Notes: generated by a model not told the origin, from the sequence alone. 64,000 nucleotides of DNA from JAHBVY01 sp964415255 (GCA_964415255.1 CAYQAC010000008.1:1-64000), one strand, 5' to 3'; shown: positions 1 to 8,507, counted from the first letter of the stretch. Translations and numbers: made by a program.

Positions 1-651
1 GGCAGCCCACAGGAGCCGGGCTTACTGGGGCTGCCCTTCTTCGGCGTGGAGCCCGCCATCGTCACCAGCAAGGACGAGGAGCTGCCACCCAACCAAGCGG
101 GCCTGCTCGTGATGCGGCGCCCGTGGCCCAGCATGCTGCGCACGCTGTGGGAGGACGATGAGCGCTACCAGAGCCAGTATTGGGGCGACATCGTCGGGTC
201 CTATTTCTCCGGTGACGGCGCGCACCGGGACGAGCGCGGCTACTACACCGTGATCGGCCGCATCGACGACGTGCTCAACGTCTCCGGGCACCGCATGGGC
301 ACCGCGGAGATTGAGAGCGCGCTGGTGTCACACCCCGCGGTGGCGGAGGCCGCAGCCGTCGGTCGCCCTGACGACCTCACCGGGCAGGCGCTGGTGGTCT
401 ATGTCGTGTTGAAGCCAGGGTCCCCGGGGGATGACGCGCTCGCTGGCGCGCTCAAGGACCACGTCGCCAAAGAGATTGGCAAGTTCGCCCGCCCCGCGGA
501 GCTGCGCTTCGCGGAGGCGCTCCCCAAGACGCGCAGCGGCAAGATCATGCGGCGGTTCTTGAAAGATCTCGCCGCTGGCCGCACCGCTCAAGGCGACACC
601 TCCACCTTGGAAGATCACAGCGTCATCGCGCGCCTCGAGGCGGACGAGTAG
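1..651 (+). CDS. acs: Acetyl-CoA synthetase, C-terminal part (5' end outside window)
   Basis: AMP-forming acetate--CoA ligase, which activates acetate to acetyl-CoA through acetyl-AMP in the cytoplasm. The frame is open from base 1, so only the last 216 residues are present. Visible motifs are YFSGDGA with RDERGYY after it (fragment residues about 68-81), the hinge GRIDD followed by NVSGHRMG (86-100), and the C-terminal PKTRSGKIMRR (175-185). The lysine of that last motif is the one required for adenylation and controlled by acetylation in the family. The order and spacing match the end of a roughly 650-residue Acs. A perfect hairpin follows 16 nt after the stop. Propionyl-CoA synthetase is an alternative, but the motifs fit Acs well. 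Confidence 0.93.
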   Translation, partial: GSPQEPGLLGLPFFGVEPAIVTSKDEELPPNQAGLLVMRRPWPSMLRTLWEDDERYQSQYWGDIVGSYFSGDGAHRDERGYYTVIGRIDDVLNVSGHRMGTAEIESALVSHPAVAEAAAVGRPDDLTGQALVVYVVLKPGSPGDDALAGALKDHVAKEIGKFARPAELRFAEALPKTRSGKIMRRFLKDLAAGRTAQGDTSTLEDHSVIARLEADE

Positions 652-666
652 GCCAATTGACGTCAG

Positions 667-689
667 GGCGCCCTACGACCGAGGGCGCC
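667..689 (+). terminator. Hairpin after acs
   Basis: A perfect 8-bp inverted repeat (GGCGCCCT / AGGGCGCC) with a 7-nt loop starts 16 nt after the acs stop codon. There is no T-tract, so it could be a weak terminator or an RNA-stabilising hairpin. Confidence 0.45.
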
Positions 690-796
690 GGCTAGCCCAC
701 ATTGCCGCGTGGAAATATTGTGCTGGGTGCCAGGTGGGTTTGGCTGCTGGCGCCGTGGGCTGACGGGAGCGCTCAGCGCACTGGCTGACAAAACGA

Positions 797-832
797 CCCC
801 AGCGCCGCTTGGAGATCCAAGCGGCGCTGGGG
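797..832 (-). terminator. Rho-independent-like terminator of rpsT
   Basis: A perfect 16-bp inverted repeat with a 4-nt loop lies about 75 nt downstream of the rpsT stop. Read on the minus strand the stem is followed by GTCGTTTT, giving a short T-run. It ends the S20 transcript and may also stop readthrough from acs. Confidence 0.7.
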
Positions 833-907
833 TGGCCGTTCAGGCGGGGGCTAGGCTGCGAGTGGGTGGGGCTGAGAGCCGCCCTCACCGCTCGCCGGCT
901 CGTCAGC

Positions 908-1171
908 TCAGCTGAGCTTGGCGAGGTGAGACTGCAGCCGCGAGGTGGTGCGCGACGCGTTCTTCAGGTGGATGATGCCCTTGCTGGCGGCGCGGGCGAG
1001 GAAGCTGCTCGCCGCGAGCACGGCGGTCTTTGCTTCGCCGCTGTCGCCGGACGCGAGCGCGGTGCGCGCGCGCTTCAGCTGGGTGCGGAGGGCGCTACGG
1101 AGCGCCTTGTTGCGCAGGGTGCGCTTCTCGGTCTGGCGGTTGCGCTTTGCAGCTGACGGGTGGTTCGCCAT
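908..1171 (-). CDS. rpsT: 30S ribosomal protein S20
   Basis: Primary 16S rRNA-binding protein of the small subunit. The 87-residue product starts MANHPSAAKRNRQTEKR and is Lys/Arg/Ala-rich and helical, the normal size and N-terminus for S20. A GAGG Shine-Dalgarno lies 7 nt before the ATG and overlaps the stop codon of the small gene upstream, so the two are probably co-translated. The last codons and stop lie inside a GTCAG-N5-CTGAG palindrome (902-916). A strong hairpin follows downstream. Confidence 0.95.
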   Translation of the reverse strand: MANHPSAAKRNRQTEKRTLRNKALRSALRTQLKRARTALASGDSGEAKTAVLAASSFLARAASKGIIHLKNASRTTSRLQSHLAKLS

Positions 1172-1179
1172 CTATTGCC

Positions 1180-1347
1180 TCACTGTGCCTGCGCGGGCTT
1201 GGCGTCCGGCGCTTTCGGGTCGTAACCCTCGGGGTGGATCGAGAAAGCCGGCGTGCCAGCCTTGGCGCGCAGCTTTGCGTTCTTCTTGCCGGCCTTACGC
1301 ACGCGGATCTCGCGGCGCTTGTCGGTTTGCTGGGTGGATGAAACCAT
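1180..1347 (-). CDS. Small basic protein co-transcribed with rpsT (55 aa)
   Basis: A 55-residue reading frame, MVSSTQQTDKRREIRVRKAG at its start, sits directly upstream of rpsT. It has a GAGG ribosome binding site 7 nt before its ATG, in the same AGTGAGG context that precedes rpsT, and its TGA is only 8 nt before the rpsT start. The first half is strongly basic; the second half contains HPEGYDP and an Ala/Pro/Lys tail. The promoter-like site at 1460-1488 is the only one visible for the pair. I do not recognise the family. The composition suggests a nucleic-acid or ribosome-associated protein, which is inference only. Confidence 0.72.
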   Translation of the reverse strand: MVSSTQQTDKRREIRVRKAGKKNAKLRAKAGTPAFSIHPEGYDPKAPDAKPAQAQ

Positions 1348-1459
1348 GACTTACCTCACTGGGGGGACAGTGGCTCACCAGAGCGCAGCCACCAACCCGA
1401 ACTCGTGACCTGAGGGCGCTGGCTACACGCTGAACGCCTGGGAGCCACGAGGGGCGGGG

Positions 1460-1488
1460 ACTATGGGCGATGGCCTCCCCCTTGTCAA
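1460..1488 (-). promoter_or_regulatory. Sigma-70-type promoter for the rpsT operon
   Basis: On the minus strand TTGACA (1483-1488) is followed after exactly 17 nt by CATAGT (1460-1465). It lies about 113 nt upstream of the 55-aa gene start, leaving a leader of roughly 100 nt. The -35 is perfect and the -10 matches 4 of 6. Confidence 0.55.
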
Positions 1489-1510
1489 CGCCTGCTTGTC
1501 ATGCCGCTGC

Positions 1511-3100
1511 TCATGGCCTGACGGGCGCTCGCACGCTGTAGCTTGGCTTCGCGAACGGCGCGACCCGCGCGCTCGACAGCGCCGCTCGGATGCAAGGCTC
1601 CGCCGCCGTCCCCGTGGCGCCACCAGACAGGGCCACCGAGCTCACTCGGCCATCCGACCCGAACACCACGGTCGCCTGCGTCGCCTCTTCCTGACCCGCG
1701 ACGCAGGCCCGAGCGCCCCCCATCACGCGCCCAATAGCCGCTAGCGCGGCGCCGAGGGAGGGTTCGATCGGGACGTTCTCGGGGCTTGAGGCGGGCCGCA
1801 GCCGAGGGTCGTCCGGTGGTTCGGGCAGGGGGTTTGGCACCGCGCTATCGTGGCTGGGCGGCTCCGCCGCCGTACCGTGCTCTGGGCCGACTCCTGCTTG
1901 CCCTGAAGTGCCCTGTCCGCCGCGCGCTTGGGCGGCTCCTTTGCCCCCGGCGCTGTTCATGGCGGCGCTGGGGTGCAGCGCGAGGCGTGGCGCCTCCTCG
2001 GCGCCGCTGACCGCGCCCCCTGTGTTGAAGTCAGCTAAGCTGCCTCCTTGCTGATCAGCTGGGCTGTCTTTAGAAGCGGCGTGCGCACCCTTCGTGTCAT
2101 CCGCGGCGCCGCTTAAATGCGCTCGCCCTGCGCCGCCCACTAACCCTGCGCCGCCCACTAACCCTGCGCCGCCCACTAACCCTGCGCCGCCCACTAATCC
2201 TGCGCCGCCCTGCTCTGTGAGCGCGGGCTCTGGCGTGGCGACGGGCTCGCTCGCGCCGCGCACCACAGGCCACAGCCAGGCTGCGGCGGCCGCCACCGCC
2301 AGCGCGGTCAAGGCGCCGGCCGCCCAGCTGCGCCGTGCGTGCGCGGCCTCCACTGGGCTCAGGAGCACCTGGACGGGCTGGGCGCCTGGTGGGCTGAGCA
2401 CCTGGGCGGGCTGGGCGCCTGGAATATCCGTGTGGTTCGTCGCACCGGGCGTGCTGGCTGGGGCCACGCTGAGCGCGACGTCCGCTGCCTCCGTGCTCGG
2501 GAGCTGAAGAGCGGCGCCTCGGGCGCTGGGCTCGGTGGAGCTGACGTCGTCCTGTGACGCGCGCGGGGGTGCGGGGCTGATCAGCCGGACCTGGCTCTCC
2601 CGCGGGATCTCGTAGCGCTCTGGGTGGCTGTGCGTGGCGGCGGGGCCTACCGAGCCCAGGCCGGGCGAAGAGGTGCCCATCAGCCGCTCGAGCACGCTCC
2701 GCTCCGCCGCTTCGAGCTCCGCCTCCTCCGGATCCGGCGTGAGGCTCGCCAGCGCGATCTGCTTGAAGTCGAGGTCCCGGGTGGCTGGGGGGGCCGCGCT
2801 GGTCAGGTGCTCTGCCTTGTGTTGAGCTGTCGTCAGTTGAGCTGCCGTCAGCCCTGCGCTCAAACCAGCGCTCACGTCAGCGCCTGGCTCGCCCGGTTCG
2901 GGCGTGAGGGCAGGTGCCGTGAGCAGCGAGGCTGGGGTAGGGGAGTCATCAGCCAAGGCGCGGCTGATGGTGCTGACGCACAGCTCCTCCCAGTCGAGCC
3001 CCGGCCGCGTGGAGACGGACCAGCGGCCGAGCAGATCTTCGAACGGCGCGGGGAGGGTGCCCGCGGACGACGTCCGGTCATCAGAGGTGTCGTGGGTCAT
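1511..3100 (-). CDS. Membrane-anchored AgmX/PglI-like partner of the ECF sigma factor
   Basis: A 529-residue protein whose ATG overlaps the sigma-factor stop (ATGA), so it is translationally coupled and may be the anti-sigma factor. No zinc-binding HxxxCxxC motif is visible. Residues 1-250 are acidic and Ala/Pro-rich. One membrane segment (about 258-280) follows an RRSWAAG positive patch. Then come five copies of a GGAGLV-type six-residue repeat, an Ala/Gly-rich spacer, and a C-terminal domain (about 450-529) with two cysteines and the pattern VVFGSDGRVSSVALSGG, as in myxobacterial AgmX/PglI C-termini. Copies of the two dispersed DNA repeats fall inside its spacer (1823-1846 and about 2036), suggesting low-complexity expansion. 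Function is inferred from position. Confidence 0.8.
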   Translation of the reverse strand: MTHDTSDDRTSSAGTLPAPFEDLLGRWSVSTRPGLDWEELCVSTISRALADDSPTPASLLTAPALTPEPGEPGADVSAGLSAGLTAAQLTTAQHKAEHLTSAAPPATRDLDFKQIALASLTPDPEEAELEAAERSVLERLMGTSSPGLGSVGPAATHSHPERYEIPRESQVRLISPAPPRASQDDVSSTEPSARGAALQLPSTEAADVALSVAPASTPGATNHTDIPGAQPAQVLSPPGAQPVQVLLSPVEAAHARRSWAAGALTALAVAAAAAWLWPVVRGASEPVATPEPALTEQGGAGLVGGAGLVGGAGLVGGAGLVGGAGRAHLSGAADDTKGAHAASKDSPADQQGGSLADFNTGGAVSGAEEAPRLALHPSAAMNSAGGKGAAQARGGQGTSGQAGVGPEHGTAAEPPSHDSAVPNPLPEPPDDPRLRPASSPENVPIEPSLGAALAAIGRVMGGARACVAGQEEATQATVVFGSDGRVSSVALSGGATGTAAEPCIRAALSSARVAPFAKPSYSVRAPVRP

Positions 3101-3705
3101 CCTTGCTCCTGTCGTCGGTGGCCGTGCCGCTCCAAGTACTCAGCGAGCTTCTTGCGCGCCTCGTGGACGCGCCAAGCGACGGTGCCCTCCGGGCAGCCCA
3201 GCACCTGGGCCGCCTCCCCGTGGCTGAGGCCGTCTAGTGTCACCAAGATGAGCGTGGTGCGTAGGGTTTCGCTGAGGCTGTCCACCCCCTGGCAGAGCAC
3301 CCGGGCGACTTGGCGGTCTGAGGTGAGCTGCGCAGGGCTCCCCAGGGTGACGCGGGTCTCCACCAGGGCGCCCTCGATGCGGGGGTCGTCCACCGTGGGG
3401 CCGGCTCGCCGGGTCTTACGTGAGCGGATCGCGTTGAGGGAGAGGTTGGTGGCGATGCGGTAGAGCCAGGTGAACGGCTCGCTGCGGCCGTCGAAGCCGC
3501 CGAGCGCGCGGTAGGCGCGGACGAAGGCCTCTTGGGTGACGTCTTCAGCCTCTGCGGCGTCGCGCAGGAGGTGCGCAGCTAGGCGATAGATGCGTTTTTG
3601 GTGGCGCCGAACGAACTGCCCGAAGGCCTCCGCGTCGCCCTCCCGGGCGGCGTCGACCAGCTCGCGATCCGTTCGGTGAGGCATGCGTAGGGTGGCGACT
3701 TGCAT
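3097..3705 (-). CDS. ECF-type RNA polymerase sigma factor
   Basis: A sigma-70 family group 4 factor of about 202 residues. Region 2 is clear (AEDVTQEAFVRAYRAL, then PFTWLYRIATNLSLNAIRSRK-like residues), and region 4 ends in a helix-turn-helix (DGLSHGEAAQVLGCPEGTV followed by WRVHEARKKL). The frame stays open 70 codons further upstream to 3915, but that extension is Pro/Ala-rich, has no family similarity and contains a dispersed repeat, so I place the start at MQVATL (3705); MPHRTD (3684) is equally possible. No strong Shine-Dalgarno decides it. It overlaps the AgmX-like gene by 4 nt, the usual sigma/anti-sigma arrangement. Confidence 0.9.
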   Translation of the reverse strand: MQVATLRMPHRTDRELVDAAREGDAEAFGQFVRRHQKRIYRLAAHLLRDAAEAEDVTQEAFVRAYRALGGFDGRSEPFTWLYRIATNLSLNAIRSRKTRRAGPTVDDPRIEGALVETRVTLGSPAQLTSDRQVARVLCQGVDSLSETLRTTLILVTLDGLSHGEAAQVLGCPEGTVAWRVHEARKKLAEYLERHGHRRQEQG

Positions 3706-4017
3706 GGGAGCCCGATCGAGAGGAGGGGTTGGGTGCCAACCGAGGGCGGCGAGTCGCGTCGGGCCGTGGCCCGCTACGAAAGGTAGCCCAACACGTTCGG
3801 GTGAGACAGCCAGGGCCGGGGCTTCCTTGGGTTGGTTTTTCGCGCGGGGATCTGCGGAGCACGGCCTTGGGGCGCGGTGCCCAACCCCCAAACCCTCAAG
3901 CGTTTGATCCAGCATGGCTGACCTGGGGATGTTCCACGGCCGTGGGGCGGAACACTTGGGGGCGCTTGGTGCTTAGGCACGGGACGCTCGGGCTGAGCCC
4001 GGCTATGGGACCGCTGG
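3706..4017. other. Divergent intergenic region with a dispersed repeat copy
   Basis: 312 nt between the divergent sigma-factor and macA genes. It holds one copy of the dispersed repeat (3872-3895) and must contain promoters for both directions, but I see no clear -35/-10 pair. Confidence 0.6.
3872..3895 (+). repeat. Dispersed repeat, copy A
   Basis: GCGCGGTGCC followed by CAACCCCC and AAACCC. It matches the copies at 23461, 34263, 48258, and (reversed) 1823, 50873 and 55284. Confidence 0.7.
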
Positions 4018-5333
4018 ATGAGCGACACAGAAGAGGAGCCGCGCGACGCCGCTGTTGATGAGACGGTCGCGGCGCTGGAGCGTGAGCTGAAGGCGCACGG
4101 GGCGCGGCGCTGGGTCCGGCGCGGGCTCGTGCTGCTGGGGGTGGCGCTGCTCGTGGGCGCGCTGGGGCTCTATCAGCGACTCACGGCGCCGCCACCGGAG
4201 TCGCGGTTTAAGACGCGGGCGCTCGAGACGCGCGACGTGATTGAGCAGGTGCAGTCGACGGGCAACGTGAAGCCGCTCACCGAGGTGCAGGTGGGCGCGC
4301 AGGTGTCCGGGCGAGTGGTCAAGGTGACTGTTGATTTCAACTCTCAGGTGAAGCAGGGGGACCTGCTCGCGGAGATCGACCCGAGCCTGTACGGGGCGCA
4401 GGTGAGCCAGAGCGGGGCGCAGCTCAAGGCGGCGCGCGCCGCACACGCCCGCGCCAAGGCGAGCCTGGCGACGCATCAGACCGCGGTGAAGCGCCTGACG
4501 GAGCTCTCCACGCGCGGGCTCATCGCGCAGGCGGAGCTCGATCAAGCGACCGGCGCGCGGGACGTGGCGACGGCGGACGTCGCCTCGGCGGAGGCGCAAA
4601 TCTCCCAGATCCGTGCGCAGCTGGCGAGCGCGCAGACCACGCTCACTTACGCCAAGATCTACTCCCCCATCGACGGCGTGGTGATCAGCCGCTCGGTGGA
4701 TCCTGGGCAGACGGTGGCGGCGAGCTTCTCCGCGCCGGTGCTCTTCGTCATCGCGCAAGACCTCAGCAAGATGCAGGTGATGGCGGAGATTGACGAGGCG
4801 GACGTGGGGCGCCTCAAGGAGAAGATGACCGCGGAGGTGCTGGTCGACGCGTTTCCAGGTGAGAAATTCCGCGGCCTGGTGAGCCAGGTGCGCTACAGCC
4901 CGAACAACGTGCAGGGGGTGGTCACCTACGCGGCGGTCATCGACGTGGAGAACCCAGACCTCAANNNNNNNNNNCATCCCCGGACGAAGCTTGAGGTCTG
5001 GGGATGACGGCGACGGTGACTATCCGCACGCGGGAGGCGCTCGGATCCATCGCGATCCCCAACGCAGCGCTGCGGTTCCGCCCGGTGCTGCCGAACGAGG
5101 ACGGTGAGCAGAAGCGGGCTCAGGTCTCTGAGATCAAGCACAACCAAGGGCGCGTCTACCTGATGGAGCCAGGCGCGGGGCGTGGGCAGGAGGAGGCGCG
5201 TGAGCTGGTGGTGGGGGTGGGCGTCACCGATGGATTGTTCACTGCGCTGACGACCAGTGAGCTGAAGGCTGGCGATCAGGTGATCGTGGATCAACCCGAC
5301 GCTAAGCCGAAGCGCGGCTTCAGCTTGTTTTAG
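4018..5333 (+). CDS. macA: MacA-like periplasmic adaptor of an ABC exporter (broken by an assembly gap)
   Basis: Membrane-fusion protein linking an inner-membrane ABC transporter to an outer-membrane channel. It has a short cytoplasmic N-terminus, one membrane segment (about 27-51), a biotinyl-lipoyl-like half motif (VGAQVSGRVVKVTVDFNSQV, about 91-110), an Ala-rich coiled coil and a second lipoyl half (YSPIDGVVISRSVDPGQTV). A 10-N gap at 4965-4974 puts the end (from 5004, MTATVTIRTREAL) in another frame. MacA proteins read NPDL then about five residues then GMTATVTI at this point, so the two parts are one gene. The bases right of the gap are an inverted copy of what the left side should continue into, which points to a misassembled join, not a real frameshift. 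First gene of a four-gene exporter operon. Confidence 0.85.
4965..4974. other. Assembly gap (10 N) with inverted flank
   Basis: Ten Ns inside macA. The roughly 29 bases after the gap (4975-5003) are the reverse complement of a sequence that would restore the expected NPDLKLRPGM reading. Confidence 0.9.
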
Positions 5334-5341
5334 GAGCTCGT

Positions 5342-6076
5342 GTGGCGCTGATCGAGCTGTCCAAGGTGGGCAAGGACTACGCGAGTGGGCCGGAGGTGGT
5401 GCGCGCGCTGAAGGAGGTCGACCTCCAGATTGGCGCCGGGGAGTTCGTGGCGGTGATCGGGGCGAGCGGCTCGGGCAAGAGCACGCTGATGAACATCTTG
5501 GGTTGCCTCGATCGGCCGACGCGCGGCAGCTACCGCTTGGCGGGGGTGGACGTGTCGGGGCGCTCAGCGGACGCCCGCGCCATCGTGAGGAACCGCCTGA
5601 TAGGGTTTGTGTTTCAGGGGTTCAACCTGCTGCCACGCACGACGGCCCTCGAGAACGTGGAGCTGCCGCTCGTGTATCGCGGGGTGCCGGCGCGCGCGCG
5701 GCGGCGGCGCGCCATCGCGGCGCTCGCCAAGGTGGGCCTCGCGGATAGGCTCGGGCACTCGCCCGCGCAGCTGTCCGGTGGTCAGCAGCAGCGGGTGGCG
5801 ATCGCGCGGGCTTTGGTGACCGATCCGCCGCTCGTGTTGGCGGATGAGCCCACCGGGAACCTCGACACCCGCACAAGCTATGAGGTGCTCGCGCTGCTGC
5901 AAGAGCTGGTGAAGGACCGCGGCCTCACCGTGGTGCTGGTGACGCACGAGCCTGACATCGCCGCCTGCGCAGGCCGCATCGTGACGGTGCGCGACGGGCG
6001 CATCCAAGCCGACGAGCGCAGCGCCGAGCCCACCCGCGCCGCGCGGCTCCTGGCGGAGCTGGGGGCGCCGGGGTGA
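5342..6076 (+). CDS. MacB-type ABC transporter ATP-binding protein
   Basis: Cytoplasmic ATPase of the lipoprotein/macrolide exporter class (244 aa). It has Walker A GASGSGKS (about 40-47), a Q-loop in FVFQGFNLLPR, signature LSGGQQQRVAIARAL, Walker B LVLADEPTGNLD and switch histidine VTHE. It starts at GTG 5342, 8 nt after the macA stop, with GGAG upstream. In classical MacB this domain is fused to the permease; here it is a separate polypeptide, as in LolD-like systems. It overlaps the next gene by GTGA, so the operon is translationally coupled. Confidence 0.95.
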   Translation: MALIELSKVGKDYASGPEVVRALKEVDLQIGAGEFVAVIGASGSGKSTLMNILGCLDRPTRGSYRLAGVDVSGRSADARAIVRNRLIGFVFQGFNLLPRTTALENVELPLVYRGVPARARRRRAIAALAKVGLADRLGHSPAQLSGGQQQRVAIARALVTDPPLVLADEPTGNLDTRTSYEVLALLQELVKDRGLTVVLVTHEPDIAACAGRIVTVRDGRIQADERSAEPTRAARLLAELGAPG

Positions 6077-7284
6077 GGCTCTTCACCTCGCTCTCCATCG
6101 CCTACGCGGCGCTGTCGCGGAGCTGGCTCCGCTCCTTGCTCACCACGCTCGGCGTGCTGATTGGGGTGGCCGCGGTGGTGGTGGTGACGGCGCTCGGCAC
6201 CGGCGCGCGCGAGCGCGTCGGGAGCCAAATCGAGAGCATGGGGACCAACCTGCTCTTCGTGTGGAGTCAGCCGATCGCGCGCAGCGGGCTCCGCGTCGCC
6301 TCCTTCGGGCTGACCGACGGCGACGCGCAGGCGATCCGACGTGAGGCGCCCGCGGCCGGGCTGGTGGCGACCTACTGCGATCGGAAGCTGTCGGTGGTCA
6401 GCGCCTACGGCAACGAGCGCATCGACGTGGTGGGCGCGGACTCCCACTACCTCGGCGCGCGGCGCTTCGAGGTGCAGGGCGGGCGCATGTGGACGCCGAG
6501 CGAAGAGCTGATGAAGGCCAAGGTGGTGCTGATCGGTCAGACCGCGATCGAGAAGCTCTTCCCCGGGCGCGACCCGGTGGGTGAGTACCTCCGGATTGGT
6601 AAGCACCCCTTCCGAGTGATCGGTACGCTGAAGCCCAAGGGGCAGTCGCCGTTTGAAGACCAGGACGATCGCATCCTGATGCCGATCGGCTCTTGGCGCG
6701 CGCGGGTGGACCCGACCATGGCGGGCAAGGTGGAGCTCATCTTGGTGAGCGCCCAGAGCGCTAGCCAGATTGAGCCGGCCAAGCGCCAGATTGAGGCCAT
6801 CCTCAGGCAGCGCCACCGGATCCAGGAGGACGAAGAGAACGATTTCGCGGTGCACAGCCAGGAGTCGTTTCAGCGCGGTCAAGAGGCGGTGTACGGGGTG
6901 CTCTCGCTCCTGCTGCTCACGGTGGCGGCGATCAGCCTGATGGTGGGCGGCGTGGGGGTGATGAACATCATGCTCGTCAGTGTCACTGAGCGGACGCGGG
7001 AGATCGGCGTGCGGATGGCGATCGGCGCGCGGCGCCTGGACATCCAGCTGCAGTTCCTCGCGGAGGCCGTGGCGCTCACCTCGCTCGGCGGGATCTTGGG
7101 GGTGGGGCTGGCCGCCGTTGTGGTGTGGGGGCTCAAGGCCTGGCTCGACTGGAGCATGCGCATGAGCGGCTCGTCAGTGCTCCTGGCGCTCACCACCAGC
7201 CTGATCATTGGGATCGTGTTCGGCTTCTTGCCCGCGCGCCGCGCCGCCAACCTCGATCCGATTGAGGCGCTGCGCCATGAGTAG
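6073..7284 (+). CDS. MacB-like ABC transporter permease, first copy
   Basis: 403-residue inner-membrane permease with the MacB layout: one N-terminal membrane helix (about 10-40, ending in LLTTLGVLIGVAAVVVV), a large periplasmic domain, and three C-terminal helices. Family hallmarks are VGGVGVMNIMLVSVTERT and REIGVRMAIGARR just before the last helices, and the closing FGFLPARRAANLDPIEAL. The GTG start overlaps the ATPase stop. It ends 8 nt inside the second permease. It probably pairs with the second copy as a heterodimer, using the shared ATPase. Confidence 0.93.
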   Translation: MRLFTSLSIAYAALSRSWLRSLLTTLGVLIGVAAVVVVTALGTGARERVGSQIESMGTNLLFVWSQPIARSGLRVASFGLTDGDAQAIRREAPAAGLVATYCDRKLSVVSAYGNERIDVVGADSHYLGARRFEVQGGRMWTPSEELMKAKVVLIGQTAIEKLFPGRDPVGEYLRIGKHPFRVIGTLKPKGQSPFEDQDDRILMPIGSWRARVDPTMAGKVELILVSAQSASQIEPAKRQIEAILRQRHRIQEDEENDFAVHSQESFQRGQEAVYGVLSLLLLTVAAISLMVGGVGVMNIMLVSVTERTREIGVRMAIGARRLDIQLQFLAEAVALTSLGGILGVGLAAVVVWGLKAWLDWSMRMSGSSVLLALTTSLIIGIVFGFLPARRAANLDPIEALRHE

Positions 7285-8503
7285 TTGGCGTCTGCTCCTG
7301 AGCGCCTTTCGGCTCGCGCTCGTCTCCGTGCGAAAGAGCGGCGTGCGCTCGCTGCTCACGGCGCTGGGGATCTTGATCGGCGTCGCCGCGGTGACGATCG
7401 TGGTGGCGCTAGGGGAGGGCGCGACACGCGCCGTGCAGGGCACCATCGACAGCATGGGGGAGAACGCCTTCACGGTGACGCCGCGCTCTGTGGCGCGGAG
7501 CGGCGCCAAGGGCGAGCGCTTGCCGCCGCTCACGGAGGCTGACGCAGCGGCGCTCACCGAGGCGCAGACGGTGCGCCATGCCGCGCCGGTGTTGAACAGC
7601 GTCGCCCAGATCTCCTACCGTGAGAACAACACCGCCGCGGAGATCTACGGCACAAGCCTCGCGTTTTTTGAAATCCGCGCCTGGAAGGTGAAGGAGGGCG
7701 CGCTGTGGGGCCCGGAGGCGGACAGCATCGGGGGCGGCGTGTGCGTCATCGGGCGCACCTTGGTCGAGGAGCTGTTCGACGGGGGGGACCCAGTGGGTCA
7801 GCTGCTGCGCATCGGGCGCGCCACGCTGCGCGTGGTGGGCACCTTGGAGCCAAAGGGCAGGAGCCCGTTCGGCCAAGATCAAGACAACGTGATCCTGGTG
7901 CCGCTCGCCACCATGCGCGCGAAGTTTTACCCAACAGCGCCGGGCCAGATCCACCGAGTGCTGCTCTCGGCGGATCCGGAGGCGCGCCCGGCGCGCGTCA
8001 CCGACGAGATCACCCAGATCCTCCGTCAGCGGCACCGGCTCCCGGATGGCGTGGAGAACGACTTCCGCGTGCGCAGTCAGGAGGAGTTTCGCGCGATGCA
8101 GCAGCAGGTGTTCGGGGTGCTGGAGGTGCTGCTGCTCAGCATCGCCACCATCAGCCTGCTGGTCGGAGGCATCGGGGTGATGAACATCATGCTGGTGTCG
8201 GTCGCGGAGCGGACCCGGGAGATTGGGATCCGGATGGCGATCGGCGCGCGCGAGCTCGACATCTTGCTCCAGTTTTTGTTGGAGGCGGTGCTGCTCTGCT
8301 TGCTCGGGGGCCTGGCGGGCGCGCTGCTGGCGGCGCTGGCGGTGGGTGGGTTCGGGCAGCTGACGGGTTGGGACATGCGGGTCAGCTGGCGCGCGCTGTC
8401 GGTGGCGCTCGCGACCAGCAGCGGCATCGGGGTGCTGTTCGGCTTCCTGCCGGCGCGGCGCGCGGCGGCCCTGGATCCTATCCAGGCGCTCGGGCGCGAG
8501 TGA
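7277..8503 (+). CDS. MacB-like ABC transporter permease, second copy
   Basis: 408-residue paralogue of the preceding permease with the same topology and motifs (VGGIGVMNIMLVSV, REIGIRMAIGARELD, FGFLPARRAAALDPI). The frame is open from 7208, but the ATG at 7277 (MSSWRLLLSAFRLALV) gives the correct N-terminus and an 8-nt overlap with the upstream gene. A duplicated permease after one ATPase makes a likely ABC2 heterodimeric exporter with the MacA adaptor. No outer-membrane TolC-like gene is visible nearby. Confidence 0.93.
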   Translation: MSSWRLLLSAFRLALVSVRKSGVRSLLTALGILIGVAAVTIVVALGEGATRAVQGTIDSMGENAFTVTPRSVARSGAKGERLPPLTEADAAALTEAQTVRHAAPVLNSVAQISYRENNTAAEIYGTSLAFFEIRAWKVKEGALWGPEADSIGGGVCVIGRTLVEELFDGGDPVGQLLRIGRATLRVVGTLEPKGRSPFGQDQDNVILVPLATMRAKFYPTAPGQIHRVLLSADPEARPARVTDEITQILRQRHRLPDGVENDFRVRSQEEFRAMQQQVFGVLEVLLLSIATISLLVGGIGVMNIMLVSVAERTREIGIRMAIGARELDILLQFLLEAVLLCLLGGLAGALLAALAVGGFGQLTGWDMRVSWRALSVALATSSGIGVLFGFLPARRAAALDPIQALGRE

Positions 8504-8507
8504 TTAG

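Noticed and set aside
3706..3915. N-terminal extension of the sigma factor to 3915
   Set aside because: The 70 extra residues do not resemble a sigma factor and cover an intergenic repeat.
4003..4977. Long minus-strand open frame opposite macA
   Set aside because: It is rich in Arg/His/Leu, has no start or domain logic, and mirrors the GC-rich codons of macA on the other strand.
4975..5003. Biological hairpin or inversion in macA
   Set aside because: Position at an N gap and the inverted copy of the missing coding bases fit an assembly error better.
6976..6990. Palindrome GTCAG-N5-CTGAG in a permease gene as a real repeat copy
   Set aside because: It encodes the conserved MLVSVTER stretch of MacB permeases, so it can arise by coding constraint.
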